This document shows, piece by piece, positions 36,877 through 47,856 of a stretch of 64,000 nucleotides of DNA. The translations under genes were made by a program, and so were the position numbers. How positions within the stretch are numbered: position 1 is the stretch's first letter; the number at the start of each line of letters is the position of its first letter. A model generated the notes under the pieces. The model saw only the letters and a program-made list of their open reading frames with translations, searched no databases and had not been told where the DNA came from. This stretch comes from Actinomycetota bacterium (GTDB lineage: Bacteria > Actinomycetota > UBA4738 > HRBIN12), in the NCBI GenBank assembly GCA_026003015.1, contig BPGL01000002.1:248001-312000 (forward strand), given 5' to 3'.

Positions 36877-38013
36877 GTGACCGAGCGCTCGCAGGCCGTT
36901 CCCCCTGTGCTCGCGCGCGTGCCCGGCCAGCCGACCGCCGTGGCGTTCCTCGCGGGCGCGGTCGCTCGACCCCACCACGCGTACGTCTTCGCCGGCCCGG
37001 AGGGATCCGGCAAGGCCATCGCCGCCCGGGCCTTCGTCGCCGCGCTCCTGTGCCGCGCGGGGGGGTGCGGTGCGTGCCGCGACTGCCGCCTCGCGCTCGA
37101 CGACCGCCACCCGAACGGGTTCGTCGTGGAGCCCGAGGGGCGCGACATCCACGTCGACACGATCCGCCAGGAGGTCTGGCATCCCGCGTACCGCACCCCG
37201 GCCGAGCCCGGGCGCAAGGTGTTCGTCCTGCGGGAGGCCGACCGCCTGTCGCCCGCCGCCGCCGACACCCTGCTCAAGGTGCTCGAGGAGCCGCCGGCCG
37301 ACGCGGTGTTCCTGCTGCTGTCGGCGCGGGCCTACGAGCTGCCGGAGACCGTGTGGAGCCGGTGCCACGCGGTGACGTTCGCGCCGCTGCCGGAGGGCTT
37401 CGTCGTGGACCGGCTGATCGAGGAGGGCGTGGCGCCGGAGCGGGCGCGCCTCGCGGCCCGGCTGACCGGGGGCAACCTCGGACGCGCCCGGCGGCTGGCG
37501 AACGACCCCGACGGGTCGGCCTTCCGCGACCTGGCGGCCCGTGCGCTCGAGCTCGCCGCGACCGGGCCGGCGGGGGCCCTCGCCGCGGCCGAGGCCGTGC
37601 TCGACGCGGCGGTCGCGTACCGCCGGGGCCTGCGGGCCGAGCTCGACGCGGAGCTCGCGCCCTTCCTCGACGAACGAGGCCGGCCCGAGGAGGCCTACCG
37701 CGGCGCCGTGCGGCGGATCGAGGTGCGGTTCCACCGTCGCGAACGACGCGCGGAGCGCGAGTACGTCGATCGGGTGCTGCTCGCCGCCTCCTCGATCCTG
37801 CGCGACCGGATCGCGGCCTGCCTGGGTGTGGGGTCCGAGCTCCTGATGAACCCCGACCGAGCGCCGGAGCCCGTCGGCTCGGTCCCCGCGGCCGTTGCGG
37901 CCCTCGCGAGCCTGGAGGCCGCCCGGGCGGAGCTCGCGGAGCAGATCAACCTGAACGCCCGGCTCGTGCTCGAGCAGGCCTTCCTGCTCACGGCCCCGAC
38001 GGCGGTCGGCTGA
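36877..38013 (+). CDS. holB: DNA polymerase III subunit delta prime
   Basis: HHAYVFAGPEGSGKAIAARAFVAALLC, CGACRDCR zinc module, GRKVFVLREADRLSPAAADTLLKVLEEPPADAVFLLLS. Confidence 0.9.
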   Translation: MTERSQAVPPVLARVPGQPTAVAFLAGAVARPHHAYVFAGPEGSGKAIAARAFVAALLCRAGGCGACRDCRLALDDRHPNGFVVEPEGRDIHVDTIRQEVWHPAYRTPAEPGRKVFVLREADRLSPAAADTLLKVLEEPPADAVFLLLSARAYELPETVWSRCHAVTFAPLPEGFVVDRLIEEGVAPERARLAARLTGGNLGRARRLANDPDGSAFRDLAARALELAATGPAGALAAAEAVLDAAVAYRRGLRAELDAELAPFLDERGRPEEAYRGAVRRIEVRFHRRERRAEREYVDRVLLAASSILRDRIAACLGVGSELLMNPDRAPEPVGSVPAAVAALASLEAARAELAEQINLNARLVLEQAFLLTAPTAVG

Positions 38014-38155
38014 ACCCGCTCGAGGCGGATCGTCGCGGCCCCGGCCGCGGCCGGCTCGGTCCGACCCCCCGGCCATCGGGCCAAGGCCGTCCGCCCGATG
38101 CGGGGCGGGCCCTGGTCGTAGTACGGTCGGGGTCGCCGCGTCCGAAGGGGGCTTC

Positions 38156-39280
38156 GTGGGGCCGATCGACCGATTCACGCGCGACGAGGTGAGCGCTTGG
38201 GTCTGGTGGCCGGCCGCGCTCCTGCTGATCGTCGGGGTCGTGCTCACGGTCCCGGGCGAGCAGCGCGCCGTCGATCGACGGGAGCGTGAGGCGATCGCGG
38301 TCGCGCCGTCGGCGGTGGCCGGCGTGCTCGAGCCCATCCTCCTGGACGCGGGTCCCGACGGGGTGATCGAGGGCGCGGTGGCCGATCGGCTGCGCCTGGC
38401 CGCCGTCGAGCGGATCCTTACCACCGGCTGGGTGGAGGCGGTGCGGGTCTGGGGCGCGGACGGTCAGCTCCGTTGGTCGAGCGATCCCGGCGATCCCGTG
38501 GGGTCGGCGGAGGCGTTCAACGACGAGGAGCTCGCGCGGGCGCTGTCGTCGCCCGGGGGCGTGCACGCGGTGCGCAGCGAGCGCGACGTGCGCGGCGCCC
38601 AGGCCCCCGAGACGCTCGCCCGCTACGTGGCGACGACCGCCGGTGGCGCTCCGGCCGTCGTCGAGCTGAGCGCCCGGGTCGAGGCGATCGTCGGGGACGT
38701 CCGGTCGGACTGGATCCGCGCGCGGATCGTCCTGGGGATCGCGGCGCTGCTCGTGCTCGGCCTCGCGATCGCCGCGACCCGCGAGCCCGTCGCGCGGATC
38801 GGGGCCGGCGTGCCGTTCTACCCGACCTCCCTGCCGCCCGGGATGGAGCTCGTCGAGGCCGATCGCGACGAGGAGCGCGGACGGTTGCTCGGGCAGGTGC
38901 GGGAGCTCACGGAGGCGCTGCGCGCGAGCGAGGACGCTCGCAGGGGTCTCGAGGAGGAGCTGCGCCGGGCCAACGCGCAGCTCGCCACGCTGAGGGCGGC
39001 CCCCGGGCCTCGGCGCGCACCGTCGGTCCCCACGACCGGGTCCGCGCCCGCGCGGTCGGTCGCTCACGAGGACGTCGTGGTGATCCCCGAGGCCGACACG
39101 ATCGACGAGCGGCCCGCGGCCGAGGGCGACGACGTCTTGGAGCGGCTCGTGGAACCGGTCTCGACATCGCGCGCGCCGGTCGAGGACCCGAGCGTCCTGC
39201 GGGCGCGGCTCGCCCACACGGCGGCGGCGAAGAAGCCCTGGTACCGGGCGGAGCGGCGTCGGCGCGAGGGCGACGGTTGA
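38156..39280 (+). CDS. Membrane protein with kinase-less sensor architecture (TM – extracytoplasmic domain – TM – coiled coil)
   Basis: [83 protein letters not shown]. Confidence 0.6.
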   Translation: MGPIDRFTRDEVSAWVWWPAALLLIVGVVLTVPGEQRAVDRREREAIAVAPSAVAGVLEPILLDAGPDGVIEGAVADRLRLAAVERILTTGWVEAVRVWGADGQLRWSSDPGDPVGSAEAFNDEELARALSSPGGVHAVRSERDVRGAQAPETLARYVATTAGGAPAVVELSARVEAIVGDVRSDWIRARIVLGIAALLVLGLAIAATREPVARIGAGVPFYPTSLPPGMELVEADRDEERGRLLGQVRELTEALRASEDARRGLEEELRRANAQLATLRAAPGPRRAPSVPTTGSAPARSVAHEDVVVIPEADTIDERPAAEGDDVLERLVEPVSTSRAPVEDPSVLRARLAHTAAAKKPWYRAERRRREGDG

Positions 39281-39365
39281 CCCCGGCGGCGGCGGCCGGG
39301 GTCCGGGTGAGGAGCGCGCGAGCAGCCAGGAGCGGGGGCGGCCTCACCTATACTGAGCTCCCGCC

Positions 39366-39437
39366 GCCGGAGTAGCTCAGTGGCAGAGCAACCGCCTCGT
39401 AAGTGGTAGGTCATGGGTTCGAATCCCATCTCCGGCT
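39366..39437 (+). tRNA. tRNA-Thr (anticodon CGT)
   Basis: GCCGGAG TA GCTC AGTGGCA GAGC A ACCGC CTCGTAA GTGGT AGGTC ATGGG TTCGAAT CCCAT CTCCGGC T folds as a cloverleaf. Confidence 0.95.
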
Positions 39438-39505
39438 CTCAAGCCCACGACGGTCGGCGGGGCGCGGTTGCCGCCCAGGGGTTCGGTTGCGACAATCCCC
39501 CGGCG

Positions 39506-40225
39506 ATGGCGGCTCGGCGGCTCGTTGCGATCCTGCTCGGCGCCTCGGGCGTGCTCGCGCTCGGCGCCGTACCCGCGTGGGCGCAGGTGGTCGTCGACCC
39601 CACGGTCACGCCGGCTCCGAACCGCAGCGGCCTGGGCCCGCTCGTCGGGCCGGTGACCATCGCGGCGATCTTCGCCGTGATCGCGGCGCTCGTCGTCCTC
39701 GTGATCGCCCTCGCGTACCTGCGGTTCGCCCCGCGGTTCTCCCGCGATGAGGAAGCCGTGAAGGTCGTGCCCGCCGACCGGATCGTGCCCGGCAGGGAGC
39801 CGCCTCGTCGGGCCGTCGATCTGTCGAAGGCCGCGCCGATCGTCGTGGAGCCGCCGAAGGTCCCCGCGCTCTCGGGCACCGCCTCCGGGGGCGCGCAGGC
39901 GCCCGCCGCTGCGGCCGCGCCGTCGACCCCGCCCGCGGCCGCGCCGTCGACCCCCGCGGCCGCGCCGGCGGCCCCCGAGCCGGTTGCCGCCGCGCCGACC
40001 CCCGCTGCGCCGACCCCCGCTGCGCCGACCCCCGCCGCGCCGACCCCCGCTGCGCCGACCCCCGCCGCTCCGGCGGTCCCCGACGTCGAGGTGACGATGG
40101 ACCAGGAGGTCTACGAGCGCACGCTCGCCGAGCTCCTCGAGCAGGGGACCGATCGACGGATCGCCGAGGGCCGCGCGCGCCGCGCCGGCATGATCGCTGC
40201 GAAGAAGAAGGCGGCGGCGGAGTAG
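39506..40225 (+). CDS. Secreted/membrane protein with Ala-Pro-rich linker and conserved-looking C-terminal helix
   Basis: Signal-like MAARRLVAILLGASGVLALGAVPAWAQ, TM segment, (APTPA)n linker, then DQEVYERTLAELLEQGTDRRIAEGRARRAGMIAAKKKAAAE. Confidence 0.65.
   Translation: MAARRLVAILLGASGVLALGAVPAWAQVVVDPTVTPAPNRSGLGPLVGPVTIAAIFAVIAALVVLVIALAYLRFAPRFSRDEEAVKVVPADRIVPGREPPRRAVDLSKAAPIVVEPPKVPALSGTASGGAQAPAAAAAPSTPPAAAPSTPAAAPAAPEPVAAAPTPAAPTPAAPTPAAPTPAAPTPAAPAVPDVEVTMDQEVYERTLAELLEQGTDRRIAEGRARRAGMIAAKKKAAAE
39992..40066 (+). repeat. In-frame 15-bp tandem repeat, 5 units, encoding APTPA
   Basis: GCGCCGACCCCCGC(T/C) x5. Confidence 0.95.
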
Positions 40226-40239
40226 CCGCGGCGCGGCCG

Positions 40240-41304
40240 ATGGTCGGTGCGGGCCTCGATTGGTCGATGGGGGCGAAGGCCCCGCTGCTCGCCGACTGGG
40301 AGCTGGCGCTTCGCGTCGGCCGACGGGTCGGCGGGCCGGGTCCCCGGGTACCGCCGGCCGAGCGCGTCCGGATCAACGAGGAGCTGAACGAGCTCGTCCA
40401 CCTGGCGGAGGATCTCGTCGCCGGGTTCACCGGGCTGCAGCCCGGTCGCACGCCGGCCCGCGCGTGGGTGATGGGCCGCGGCGACTGGGTCCGTCGGAAC
40501 CTCCTCGGCCTGCAGCGGATGCTCGAGCCCCTCGCGGCCCGGATCGTCCGGCGGCGCCCCGAGCGCTCCGCCCTCGCGCGGGCCGCGCTCGGCGGGCAGG
40601 TCGGGGCGCTCCTCGGCTACCTCGCGCGGCGCGTGCTCGGACAGTTCGACGCGTTCGCGCCGCCCGACGACGAAGGGCTGCTGTACTTCGTCGGGCCGAA
40701 CCTCATCGAGGTCGAGCAGCGGTTCGGCGTCTCGCCCCGTGACTTCCGACTGTGGGTCGCGATCCACGAGGTCACCCATCGGGTCCAGTTCGCCGCAGCG
40801 CCCTGGCTGCGCACGCGTCTGGAGGAGCTGATCGACGGGTACCTCGCCGCCGTGCCGCTCGATGCCGGCGCGCTCGGGGAGCACCTGCGTCGGATCGTGG
40901 AGGAGGTGCTCGTCGAGCGGCGCGACCGATCCCCGCTCGCGCTGCTGCTCACGCCGGAGCAGCGCGCGGTCGTGGAGCGGGCCCAGGCGCTCATGTCGGT
41001 CCTCGAGGGGCACGCGAGCTACGTGATGAACGAGGTCGCCGCCGGTCGCGTGGACGACCTGCCGAGGCTGCGACGGGCGCTCGCGGCCCGTCGGCGCACC
41101 GGCGGGCCGGAACGCGCGCTCCAGCGCGCGATCGGCCTGGACCGCAAGATCCGTCAGTACGACGTCGGCGAGCGCTTCGTCAGAGAAGTCGCGCGCCGCG
41201 CCGGGATGGGCGGGGTCAACCTCGTGTGGCGCGAACAGGCCAACCTGCCGTCCGGAGACGAGGTCGCCGACCCGGCGCGCTGGTTGGCCCGGGTCGGGGG
41301 GTGA
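40240..41304 (+). CDS. Zinc-dependent metalloprotease-like protein (DUF2342)
   Basis: RLWVAIHEVTHRVQFAAAPWLRTRLEELIDGYL (HEVTH); GHASYVMNEV. Confidence 0.88.
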   Translation: MVGAGLDWSMGAKAPLLADWELALRVGRRVGGPGPRVPPAERVRINEELNELVHLAEDLVAGFTGLQPGRTPARAWVMGRGDWVRRNLLGLQRMLEPLAARIVRRRPERSALARAALGGQVGALLGYLARRVLGQFDAFAPPDDEGLLYFVGPNLIEVEQRFGVSPRDFRLWVAIHEVTHRVQFAAAPWLRTRLEELIDGYLAAVPLDAGALGEHLRRIVEEVLVERRDRSPLALLLTPEQRAVVERAQALMSVLEGHASYVMNEVAAGRVDDLPRLRRALAARRRTGGPERALQRAIGLDRKIRQYDVGERFVREVARRAGMGGVNLVWREQANLPSGDEVADPARWLARVGG

Positions 41305-41308
41305 GGCC

Positions 41309-42355
41309 GTGGCGCCGCGGCGGTCGCTCGCTCGGCCGCCCGCGGTGGCGCGGGTGCTCCAACGGATCGTCGAGACCGCTCGGACGCACGATCAGTTCCG
41401 AGCCGGCGAGACCGTGCTCGTGTCGGTCTCGGGCGGTCCCGACTCGATGTGCCTGCTCGAGTCGCTCGTGCGTCTGCGACGGCTGTTCAAGATCCGTCTG
41501 ACCGTCCTGCACGTCGACCACGGGCTGCGCCGCGGCGCCGGGAAGGAGGCCGCGTACGTACGACGCGCGTGTCGACGCCTGGGCGTCCCGTTCCACGGGT
41601 GGGTCGCCGAGGGCGGTCCCGGTCGTGGCGCGTCGGTCGAGGCGTGGGCGGCGGCCGAGCGGCGCCGCGCCGCGGCTGCGGTCGGCCGACGGGTCGGGGC
41701 GGACGTCCTCGCGGAGGGGCACACCCTCGACGACCAGGCGGAGACGGTGCTGCTGAACCTCATCCGAGGCAGCGGCCTGGAGGGGCTCGCCGGGATCGCG
41801 CCGCGGCTGGGGGAGCGCCCCGGGACCATCACGGTGCAACCGCTCCTCGCGGTGCGCCGCGACGAGGTGGAGGCGTTCTGCCGTTCGCTCGGTCTGCGTC
41901 CGCGGCGCGACCCGATGAACGAGGACCGGCGGCTGCTCCGTGCGGCGATCCGCCACGAGCTGCTGCCGGCGATCGAGCGAGCGGTCGGTCGCGACGTCCG
42001 CGCGCCGATCGCTCGCACGGCCGACCACCTGCTCGCCGACCGCGAGGCCCTCGATCGCGCGGGCGCCGAGGCCTACCGCCGCGTGGCCCGCGAGGTGGCG
42101 GGCGGCGTCGTGCTCGACGCCGGGGCGCTCGCGGCCCTCGACCCCGCGATCGCGAGCCGCGTCGTCCGCCTCGCGGCGTACCGCTCGTTGCCGCCGGACG
42201 CGCCGTCGCCGTGGGCACACGAGGCGATCGCCGCGGTGCTGGACCTCGCGCGCGGCCGCCCGGGTCGACGTCGGGACCTCCCCGGCGGGCTTCGCGCCGT
42301 GCGCGACCGCGGGGCGGTCGTCATCGGCACCGCGCCCGCGGTCGGACATCGGTAG
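41309..42355 (+). CDS. tilS: tRNA(Ile)-lysidine synthase
   Basis: VLVSVSGGPDSMCLLESLVRL...LTVLHVDHGLRRGAGKEAAYVRRACRRLGVPFH...AEGHTLDDQAETVLLNLIRGSGLEGLAGI. Confidence 0.95.
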   Translation: MAPRRSLARPPAVARVLQRIVETARTHDQFRAGETVLVSVSGGPDSMCLLESLVRLRRLFKIRLTVLHVDHGLRRGAGKEAAYVRRACRRLGVPFHGWVAEGGPGRGASVEAWAAAERRRAAAAVGRRVGADVLAEGHTLDDQAETVLLNLIRGSGLEGLAGIAPRLGERPGTITVQPLLAVRRDEVEAFCRSLGLRPRRDPMNEDRRLLRAAIRHELLPAIERAVGRDVRAPIARTADHLLADREALDRAGAEAYRRVAREVAGGVVLDAGALAALDPAIASRVVRLAAYRSLPPDAPSPWAHEAIAAVLDLARGRPGRRRDLPGGLRAVRDRGAVVIGTAPAVGHR

Positions 42356-42368
42356 ACTCGCCGCCACC

Positions 42369-42914
42369 GTGGAGGCCTACGGGTCCGAGATCGATCGGGT
42401 CCTCATCACCGCCGAGGAGATCGAGACCAGGCTCGCCGAGCTCGGCGAGGCGATCACGCGGGACCACGCCGGGCAAACGCTCCTGTTGATCGGCGTGCTG
42501 AAGGGCGCGTTCGTCGTGATGGCGGATCTGTCGCGCCACATCAACCTGCCGCTCGAGTTCGACTTCATGGCGGTCTCCTCCTACGGGGCCGCGACGAAGA
42601 CGAGCGGGGTCGTGCGGATCCTCAAGGACCTCGACCACGACATCGAGGGGCGCGACGTGTTGATCGTCGAGGACATCGTGGACTCGGGGCTCACCTTGAA
42701 CTACCTGTTGAAGAACCTCCAGGCGCGCCGTCCGGCCTCCCTGGAGGTCGCCGCCCTCCTGCGCAAGGAGGGGATCCAAGAGGTCGACATCGACATCCGA
42801 TACGTCGGGTTCGACATCCCGCCGGAGTTCGTCGTCGGCTACGGGCTCGACTACGGTGAGCGGTTCCGCAACCTTCCGTTCGTGGCGACGCTCAAGCCCT
42901 CCGCGTACGCGTGA
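42369..42914 (+). CDS. hpt: Hypoxanthine phosphoribosyltransferase
   Basis: [21 protein letters not shown]...[51 protein letters not shown]. Confidence 0.96.
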   Translation: MEAYGSEIDRVLITAEEIETRLAELGEAITRDHAGQTLLLIGVLKGAFVVMADLSRHINLPLEFDFMAVSSYGAATKTSGVVRILKDLDHDIEGRDVLIVEDIVDSGLTLNYLLKNLQARRPASLEVAALLRKEGIQEVDIDIRYVGFDIPPEFVVGYGLDYGERFRNLPFVATLKPSAYA

Positions 42915-43120
42915 GCCCTCCGCGTGGGCGTGAGGATCCGGCTCACCGCACGCGTCCCTGGGGGTGCGGTCGCTGCGGCCGGCCGCCCCCGTTGCGCCGC
43001 CTGCGGACCCCGGTCCTTCGCAGGGAGCAAGAGGCGGCCGAACGGCCGTTCTTCCGCGTCGGGGGCCGGTGCTACCATCCGGCCTCGGGCCGGGAGCGTC
43101 CCCCGCCGGCCCGCCGTTGG

Positions 43121-45085
43121 GTGTATGCGGACCGCGATCCGCAACGGCCGGCGACCCCGAGGAGTGCGAACCTGGCGAGGCCCGATCCGCGGTTGCGGCA
43201 GATCCTTCGGACCCCGATGCCGTGGGTCCTCCTGGCCACGACGACCCTCGTGTTGGTGGTCTCGCTGCTGGATCGCGCGGGGCGCGATCGCGACCTGACC
43301 TTCAGCGCGTTCCAGCGCGAGGTCGAGGCCGGCGAGGTCGCCGAGGCGACGCTGCACGAGGGCGATCAGACGATCACCGGGCGCCTGCGCGACGGGACGC
43401 CGTTCCGATCCGCCTACGCGGCGGCCTCCGCCGACGACGTTCAGCGTCTCCTCGCTCGGGCCGGGGTCGAACACGACGTCGACCCCCCGCGGACGAACGC
43501 CCTCCTCGGTCTCGCCCAGGTCGTGCTGCCGACGCTGCTCGTGATCGCGGCGCTCGCCTGGCTCCTGAACCGCAGCCAGGGCGGCGGTCGCGTCATGCAG
43601 TTCGGCCGCAGCCGCCACAAGGTCGTCGCGAAGGATCAGCCGAAGACGAGCTTCGCCGACGTCGCCGGGCTGGACGAGGCGATCGAGGAGCTGGCGGAGG
43701 TCAAGGACTTCCTGCAGCACCCGGCGCGGTTCCGCGCGATGGGGGCGAAGATCCCCCGCGGCGTGCTGCTGTTCGGGCCGCCGGGCACCGGCAAGACGCT
43801 CCTGGCACGAGCGGTGGCCGGCGAAGCGGGCGTGCCGTTCTTCTCGATCAGCGGCTCCGACTTCGTCGAGATGTTCGTCGGGGTGGGCGCAGCCCGGGTG
43901 CGCGACCTGTTCGACCAGGCGAAGGCCGCCGCACCGTCGATCGTGTTCATCGACGAGATCGACGCGGTGGGGCGCCAGCGGGGCGCCGGGCTCGGGGGCG
44001 GCCACGACGAGCGGGAGCAGACGCTGAACCAGCTGCTCGTCGAGATGGACGGCTTCGATCAGCGCACGACCGTGATCTTGATGGCGGCGACGAACCGACC
44101 CGACATCCTCGATCCGGCGCTCCTGCGGCCGGGCCGGTTCGATCGCCAGATCGTGGTGGACCGGCCTGACCTGGAGGGGCGGAAGGCGATCCTGCGGGTG
44201 CACGCGCGAGGCAAGCCGTTCGAGCGCGACGTCGACCTCGACGTGCTCGCGCGACGCACGCCGGGGTTCACGGGGGCCGACCTGGCGAACGTCGTGAACG
44301 AGGCGGCCCTGCTCGCGGCCCGCCGCTCGCGCAGAGCGATCTCGATGCGCGAGCTCGAGGAGGCCGTGGATCGGGTGATGGCGGGACCGGAGCGGCGCAG
44401 CCGCATCATGGACGAGCGCGAGCGCCTCCTGATCGCCTACCACGAGGGCGGCCACGCCCTCGTGGCCCACGTGCTGCCGAACACCGACGAGGTGCACAAG
44501 ATCACGGTGATCCCGCGCGGACGGGCGCTCGGGTACACGCTGACGCTGCCCGAGCAGGACCGGTTCCTGATGACGCGCGAGCAGATGCGCGACGAGCTCG
44601 CGATGCTGATGGGCGGGCGCGTGGCCGAGGAGCTCACGGCCGGCGACGTCACCACCGGTGCGGCCGACGACATCGAGCGGGCGACGAAGTTGGCACGCCA
44701 GATGGTGACCGAGTACGGGATGAGCGACGCGATCGGCCCGCGCACCCTCGGGCACAAGGCGGGGGAGGTGTTCCTCGGCCGCGACCTCGCGTCGGCTCCC
44801 GACTACTCCGACGCCGTGGCCTTCGAGATCGACCAGGAGGTTCGCCAGCTGATCGACGAAGCCCACGACGTCGCGCTGGAGATCCTCACCCAGCACCGCG
44901 ACAAGCTCGACGAGATCGCGAGGCTGCTGCTGGAGCGCGAGACCCTCGACCGGGAGGAGGTCGAGCGGGTCTTCGCCGACGTCGAGCGGCGAGCTCCTCG
45001 GGCGCCGGAGGTTCGGGGCGCGGGCCTCGCGGTTTCCCGCCAGGCGGCCCGGCGCGAGGCGACTCCCCCGCCGACGCTGCGGTGA
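43121..45085 (+). CDS. ftsH: ATP-dependent zinc metalloprotease FtsH (start uncertain)
   Basis: [69 protein letters not shown] open back to 42911. Confidence 0.93.
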   Translation: MYADRDPQRPATPRSANLARPDPRLRQILRTPMPWVLLATTTLVLVVSLLDRAGRDRDLTFSAFQREVEAGEVAEATLHEGDQTITGRLRDGTPFRSAYAAASADDVQRLLARAGVEHDVDPPRTNALLGLAQVVLPTLLVIAALAWLLNRSQGGGRVMQFGRSRHKVVAKDQPKTSFADVAGLDEAIEELAEVKDFLQHPARFRAMGAKIPRGVLLFGPPGTGKTLLARAVAGEAGVPFFSISGSDFVEMFVGVGAARVRDLFDQAKAAAPSIVFIDEIDAVGRQRGAGLGGGHDEREQTLNQLLVEMDGFDQRTTVILMAATNRPDILDPALLRPGRFDRQIVVDRPDLEGRKAILRVHARGKPFERDVDLDVLARRTPGFTGADLANVVNEAALLAARRSRRAISMRELEEAVDRVMAGPERRSRIMDERERLLIAYHEGGHALVAHVLPNTDEVHKITVIPRGRALGYTLTLPEQDRFLMTREQMRDELAMLMGGRVAEELTAGDVTTGAADDIERATKLARQMVTEYGMSDAIGPRTLGHKAGEVFLGRDLASAPDYSDAVAFEIDQEVRQLIDEAHDVALEILTQHRDKLDEIARLLLERETLDREEVERVFADVERRAPRAPEVRGAGLAVSRQAARREATPPPTLR

Positions 45086-45759
45086 TGGCGGTGGCGGCGA
45101 CCGATCGCTGGGCGACGTTCGACTGCTACGGCACGCTCATCGACTGGAACCGCGGCCTGCGCACGGCCCTCGCCGCGCTGTGGCCGGAGGCCGACGCGGA
45201 CCACCTCCTCGCGCGCTACCACGAGATCGAGCCTCGGGTGCAGGCCGGTCGGGGCGTCTCCTACCGGCAGGTCCTGGCCGAGACGCTCACCCGCCTCGCC
45301 GAGGCGGAGGGACTCGTCGTTCCGGCCGGGCGGGGCGACGCGCTCGGGGCGTCCCTGCCGTCGTGGCCGCCGTTCCCCGAGACCGCGGCGACCCTCGCCG
45401 CGCTCCGCGAACGGGGGTGGCGGCTCGGGGTCCTGTCGAACACCGACCCGGCGTTCCTCGACGCCTCGCTCGCGGTGATCGGGGTTCCGGTCGACGCGCG
45501 CGTCGTTGCCTCCCAGATCGGTTCCTACAAGCCGGCCGTCGCGCACTGGGACCGGTTCTTCCGCCGAACCGGTGCCGACCGCACGCGCCACGTCCACGTC
45601 GCGGCCTCGTTGTTCCACGACGTCGAGCCCTGCGCCGCCCTCGGCCTCCGGTGCGTGTGGATCAACCGGGAGGGGGAGGTGAGCGACGTTCCCCGGTCCG
45701 GGGAGCTCCCGGACCTTCGGGGCCTTCCGGACCTGCTCGAGCGGCTCGTCCCGGCCTGA
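45082..45759 (+). CDS. HAD superfamily hydrolase (haloacid dehalogenase-like)
   Basis: [15 protein letters not shown]...[16 protein letters not shown]...[15 protein letters not shown]. Confidence 0.85.
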   Translation: MMAVAATDRWATFDCYGTLIDWNRGLRTALAALWPEADADHLLARYHEIEPRVQAGRGVSYRQVLAETLTRLAEAEGLVVPAGRGDALGASLPSWPPFPETAATLAALRERGWRLGVLSNTDPAFLDASLAVIGVPVDARVVASQIGSYKPAVAHWDRFFRRTGADRTRHVHVAASLFHDVEPCAALGLRCVWINREGEVSDVPRSGELPDLRGLPDLLERLVPA

Positions 45760-45793
45760 GGCGTTCGCCCCCGCCCGCCCTAGACTGCCCTCG

Positions 45794-46351
45794 GTGGAGC
45801 CGCCGGACCTGGACGCGTACGCGACGCTCGGGGTCGACGAGCGGGCGTCCGCCGAGGAGATCCGGCGGGCCTACCGTCGGCTGGCCCGCGCGCTGCATCC
45901 GGACGCGAACCCGGGCGACGCCGCCGCCGCCGAGCGATTCCGACGGGTCGCTCGTGCCTATGGCGTGCTCGGCGATCCGCTCCGGCGCCTGCGTTACGAC
46001 CGCGCGCGCGGCGGCGCCGGCCCGCGGGCGGCCCGCTACGGTCCCCCGCCGTCGGGGAACACGGTCGTGCGCGGTCCCCGAGCCCACCCCGCGCACCGCT
46101 CCCGCCCCGCCGCGCCTCCGACGCCCCGCCGCGATCGCGACGAGTGGCGGTTCCTCGCCGGGGTCGCGCGCTGGGCCGCGGTCGCGGTCGTGTCGACGCT
46201 GCTCGCCCTCGCGATCGTCGCCGCCGTCCTGTCCGCCGAGGGCCCGCGGTCGCCCGTGGACGATCCGGTCGGCTCTCCCGGCGGCACGGGCTTCTGCCGA
46301 ACCGTGGACGGCTGGGTGGCGTGCCGCCTCGTCGAGGTTCGTGGTGGCTGA
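45794..46351 (+). CDS. J-domain protein with C-terminal TM segment
   Basis: [36 protein letters not shown]...[26 protein letters not shown] present. Confidence 0.88.
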   Translation: MEPPDLDAYATLGVDERASAEEIRRAYRRLARALHPDANPGDAAAAERFRRVARAYGVLGDPLRRLRYDRARGGAGPRAARYGPPPSGNTVVRGPRAHPAHRSRPAAPPTPRRDRDEWRFLAGVARWAAVAVVSTLLALAIVAAVLSAEGPRSPVDDPVGSPGGTGFCRTVDGWVACRLVEVRGG

Positions 46352-46396
46352 GGCGGGCAGCCACGTCGGGGACCGGGAGGGGTAGCATCGCGGACC

Positions 46397-46963
46397 ATGG
46401 ATCGGGAGAAGATCGAGCGCGGCGTGCGCCTGATCCTCGAGGGGATCGGCGAGGATCCCGAGCGCGGAGGTCTCCGCGGCACGCCGGCCCGGGTGGCGCG
46501 GATGTACGAGGAGGTCTTCTCCGGGATCGGCCAGGACCCTGCGGAGCTCGTCACCGTCGTCGACGGCGCCGACTTCGACGAGATGATCATGGTCCGCGAC
46601 ATCCCCCTGTACTCGTTCTGCGAGCACCACCTCGTGCCGTTCAACGGCAGGGCGCACGTGGCCTACATCCCGAACCGCTCCCAGCAGATCACGGGCCTGT
46701 CGAAGGTCGCCCGCGTCGTCGACGTCTTGGCGCGTCGCCCCCAGGTCCAGGAGCGCCTCACGACGGAGATCGCCGACACGCTCGACCGAGCGCTGTCCCC
46801 GCGCGGGGTGTTCGTCGTGATCGAGGCCGAACACCTGTGCATGACGATGCGCGGCGTGAAGAAGCCGGGGAGCGTGACGGTGACCTCGGCGGTGCGGGGC
46901 CTGTTCCGCACCGACGCGCGCACGCGCCAGGAGGCGATGGACCACATCGGGATGCGCCGATAG
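46397..46963 (+). CDS. folE: GTP cyclohydrolase I
   Basis: [19 protein letters not shown]...[29 protein letters not shown]...[26 protein letters not shown]. Confidence 0.97.
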   Translation: MDREKIERGVRLILEGIGEDPERGGLRGTPARVARMYEEVFSGIGQDPAELVTVVDGADFDEMIMVRDIPLYSFCEHHLVPFNGRAHVAYIPNRSQQITGLSKVARVVDVLARRPQVQERLTTEIADTLDRALSPRGVFVVIEAEHLCMTMRGVKKPGSVTVTSAVRGLFRTDARTRQEAMDHIGMRR

Positions 46964-47004
46964 GCCCTCGGCGCCGCGGAGCGGACCCGACGTACGATGC
47001 GTCC

Positions 47005-47856
47005 ATGGAAGGCCCCGTCTGGCGGTGCCGAGCCCATGAGCTCCGATGCGGCGGCCGCACCCTGCTGATGGGGGTCCTGAACGTGACGCCGGACTCCTTC
47101 AGCGACGGCGGCGCGTTCCTGGACCCGGAGGCGGCGGTGGCCCAGGGCGTGCGGATGGCCGAGGAGGGCGCCGACGTGCTCGACGTCGGCGGGGAGTCCA
47201 CCCGGCCCGGCGCCGACGAGGTGCCGGTCGACGTCGAGCTCGACAGGGTCGTCCCCGTGATCGAGCGATTGGTCAAGGAGATTGACCGTCCCATCAGCGT
47301 GGACACGCGTCGTGCCATCGTCGCACGCGCGGCGATCGAGGTCGGAGCCTCGATCGTGAACGACGTCACGGCGGCTCGCGATCCCGAGATGCTGACCCTC
47401 GTGCGCGACACGGGCGCCGGGCTCGTGCTGATGCACATGCTCGGAGAGCCCAAGACGATGCAGGTCGACCCCCGCTATGACGACGTCGTGGGGGAGGTCC
47501 GATCGTTCCTCGCGGATCGCATCGGCGCCGCGGTCGCCGCCGGCGTACCGCGCTCGAGCCTGTGCGTCGATCCGGGGATCGGGTTCGGCAAGACCCTGGA
47601 GCACAACCTGCTGCTGCTGCGCGCGATCGGGACGTTCCGCGAGCTCCGGGTGCCCGTGCTCGTCGGTCCTTCCCGCAAGCGCTTCATCGGCGAGCTGACC
47701 GGCGTCGAGAACCCCGCGGAACGTCTCGAGGGCACGGCCGGGGCGGTCGCCTGGTGCGCGGCGCAGGGCGTCGACGTCGTGCGCGTCCACGACGTCGGGG
47801 CGATGCGCCGCGTCGTCGACGTCGTGGACGCGATCGCGCGAAAGGGACGTCGGTGA
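47005..47856 (+). CDS. folP: Dihydropteroate synthase
   Basis: LLMGVLNVTPDSFSDGGAFLDPEAAVAQGVRMAEEGADVLDVGGESTRPGA...GIGFGKTLEHNLLLLR...GPSRKRFIG. Confidence 0.97.
   Translation: MEGPVWRCRAHELRCGGRTLLMGVLNVTPDSFSDGGAFLDPEAAVAQGVRMAEEGADVLDVGGESTRPGADEVPVDVELDRVVPVIERLVKEIDRPISVDTRRAIVARAAIEVGASIVNDVTAARDPEMLTLVRDTGAGLVLMHMLGEPKTMQVDPRYDDVVGEVRSFLADRIGAAVAAGVPRSSLCVDPGIGFGKTLEHNLLLLRAIGTFRELRVPVLVGPSRKRFIGELTGVENPAERLEGTAGAVAWCAAQGVDVVRVHDVGAMRRVVDVVDAIARKGRR

Noticed and set aside
34887-37277. 796-aa minus-strand ORF opposite MFS::tmk and holB
   Set aside because: Shadow ORF of two strongly supported genes; no recognisable domain.
39992-40066. Short regular repeats considered as a CRISPR array
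   Set aside because: 15-bp contiguous in-frame tandem repeats without spacers; no cas genes nearby.
42911-43120. Extended N-terminus of FtsH from the 42911 start
   Set aside because: [27 protein letters not shown]... is not FtsH-like and includes a probable promoter region (TACCAT near 43073); later GTG starts preferred, though the exact start stays uncertain.
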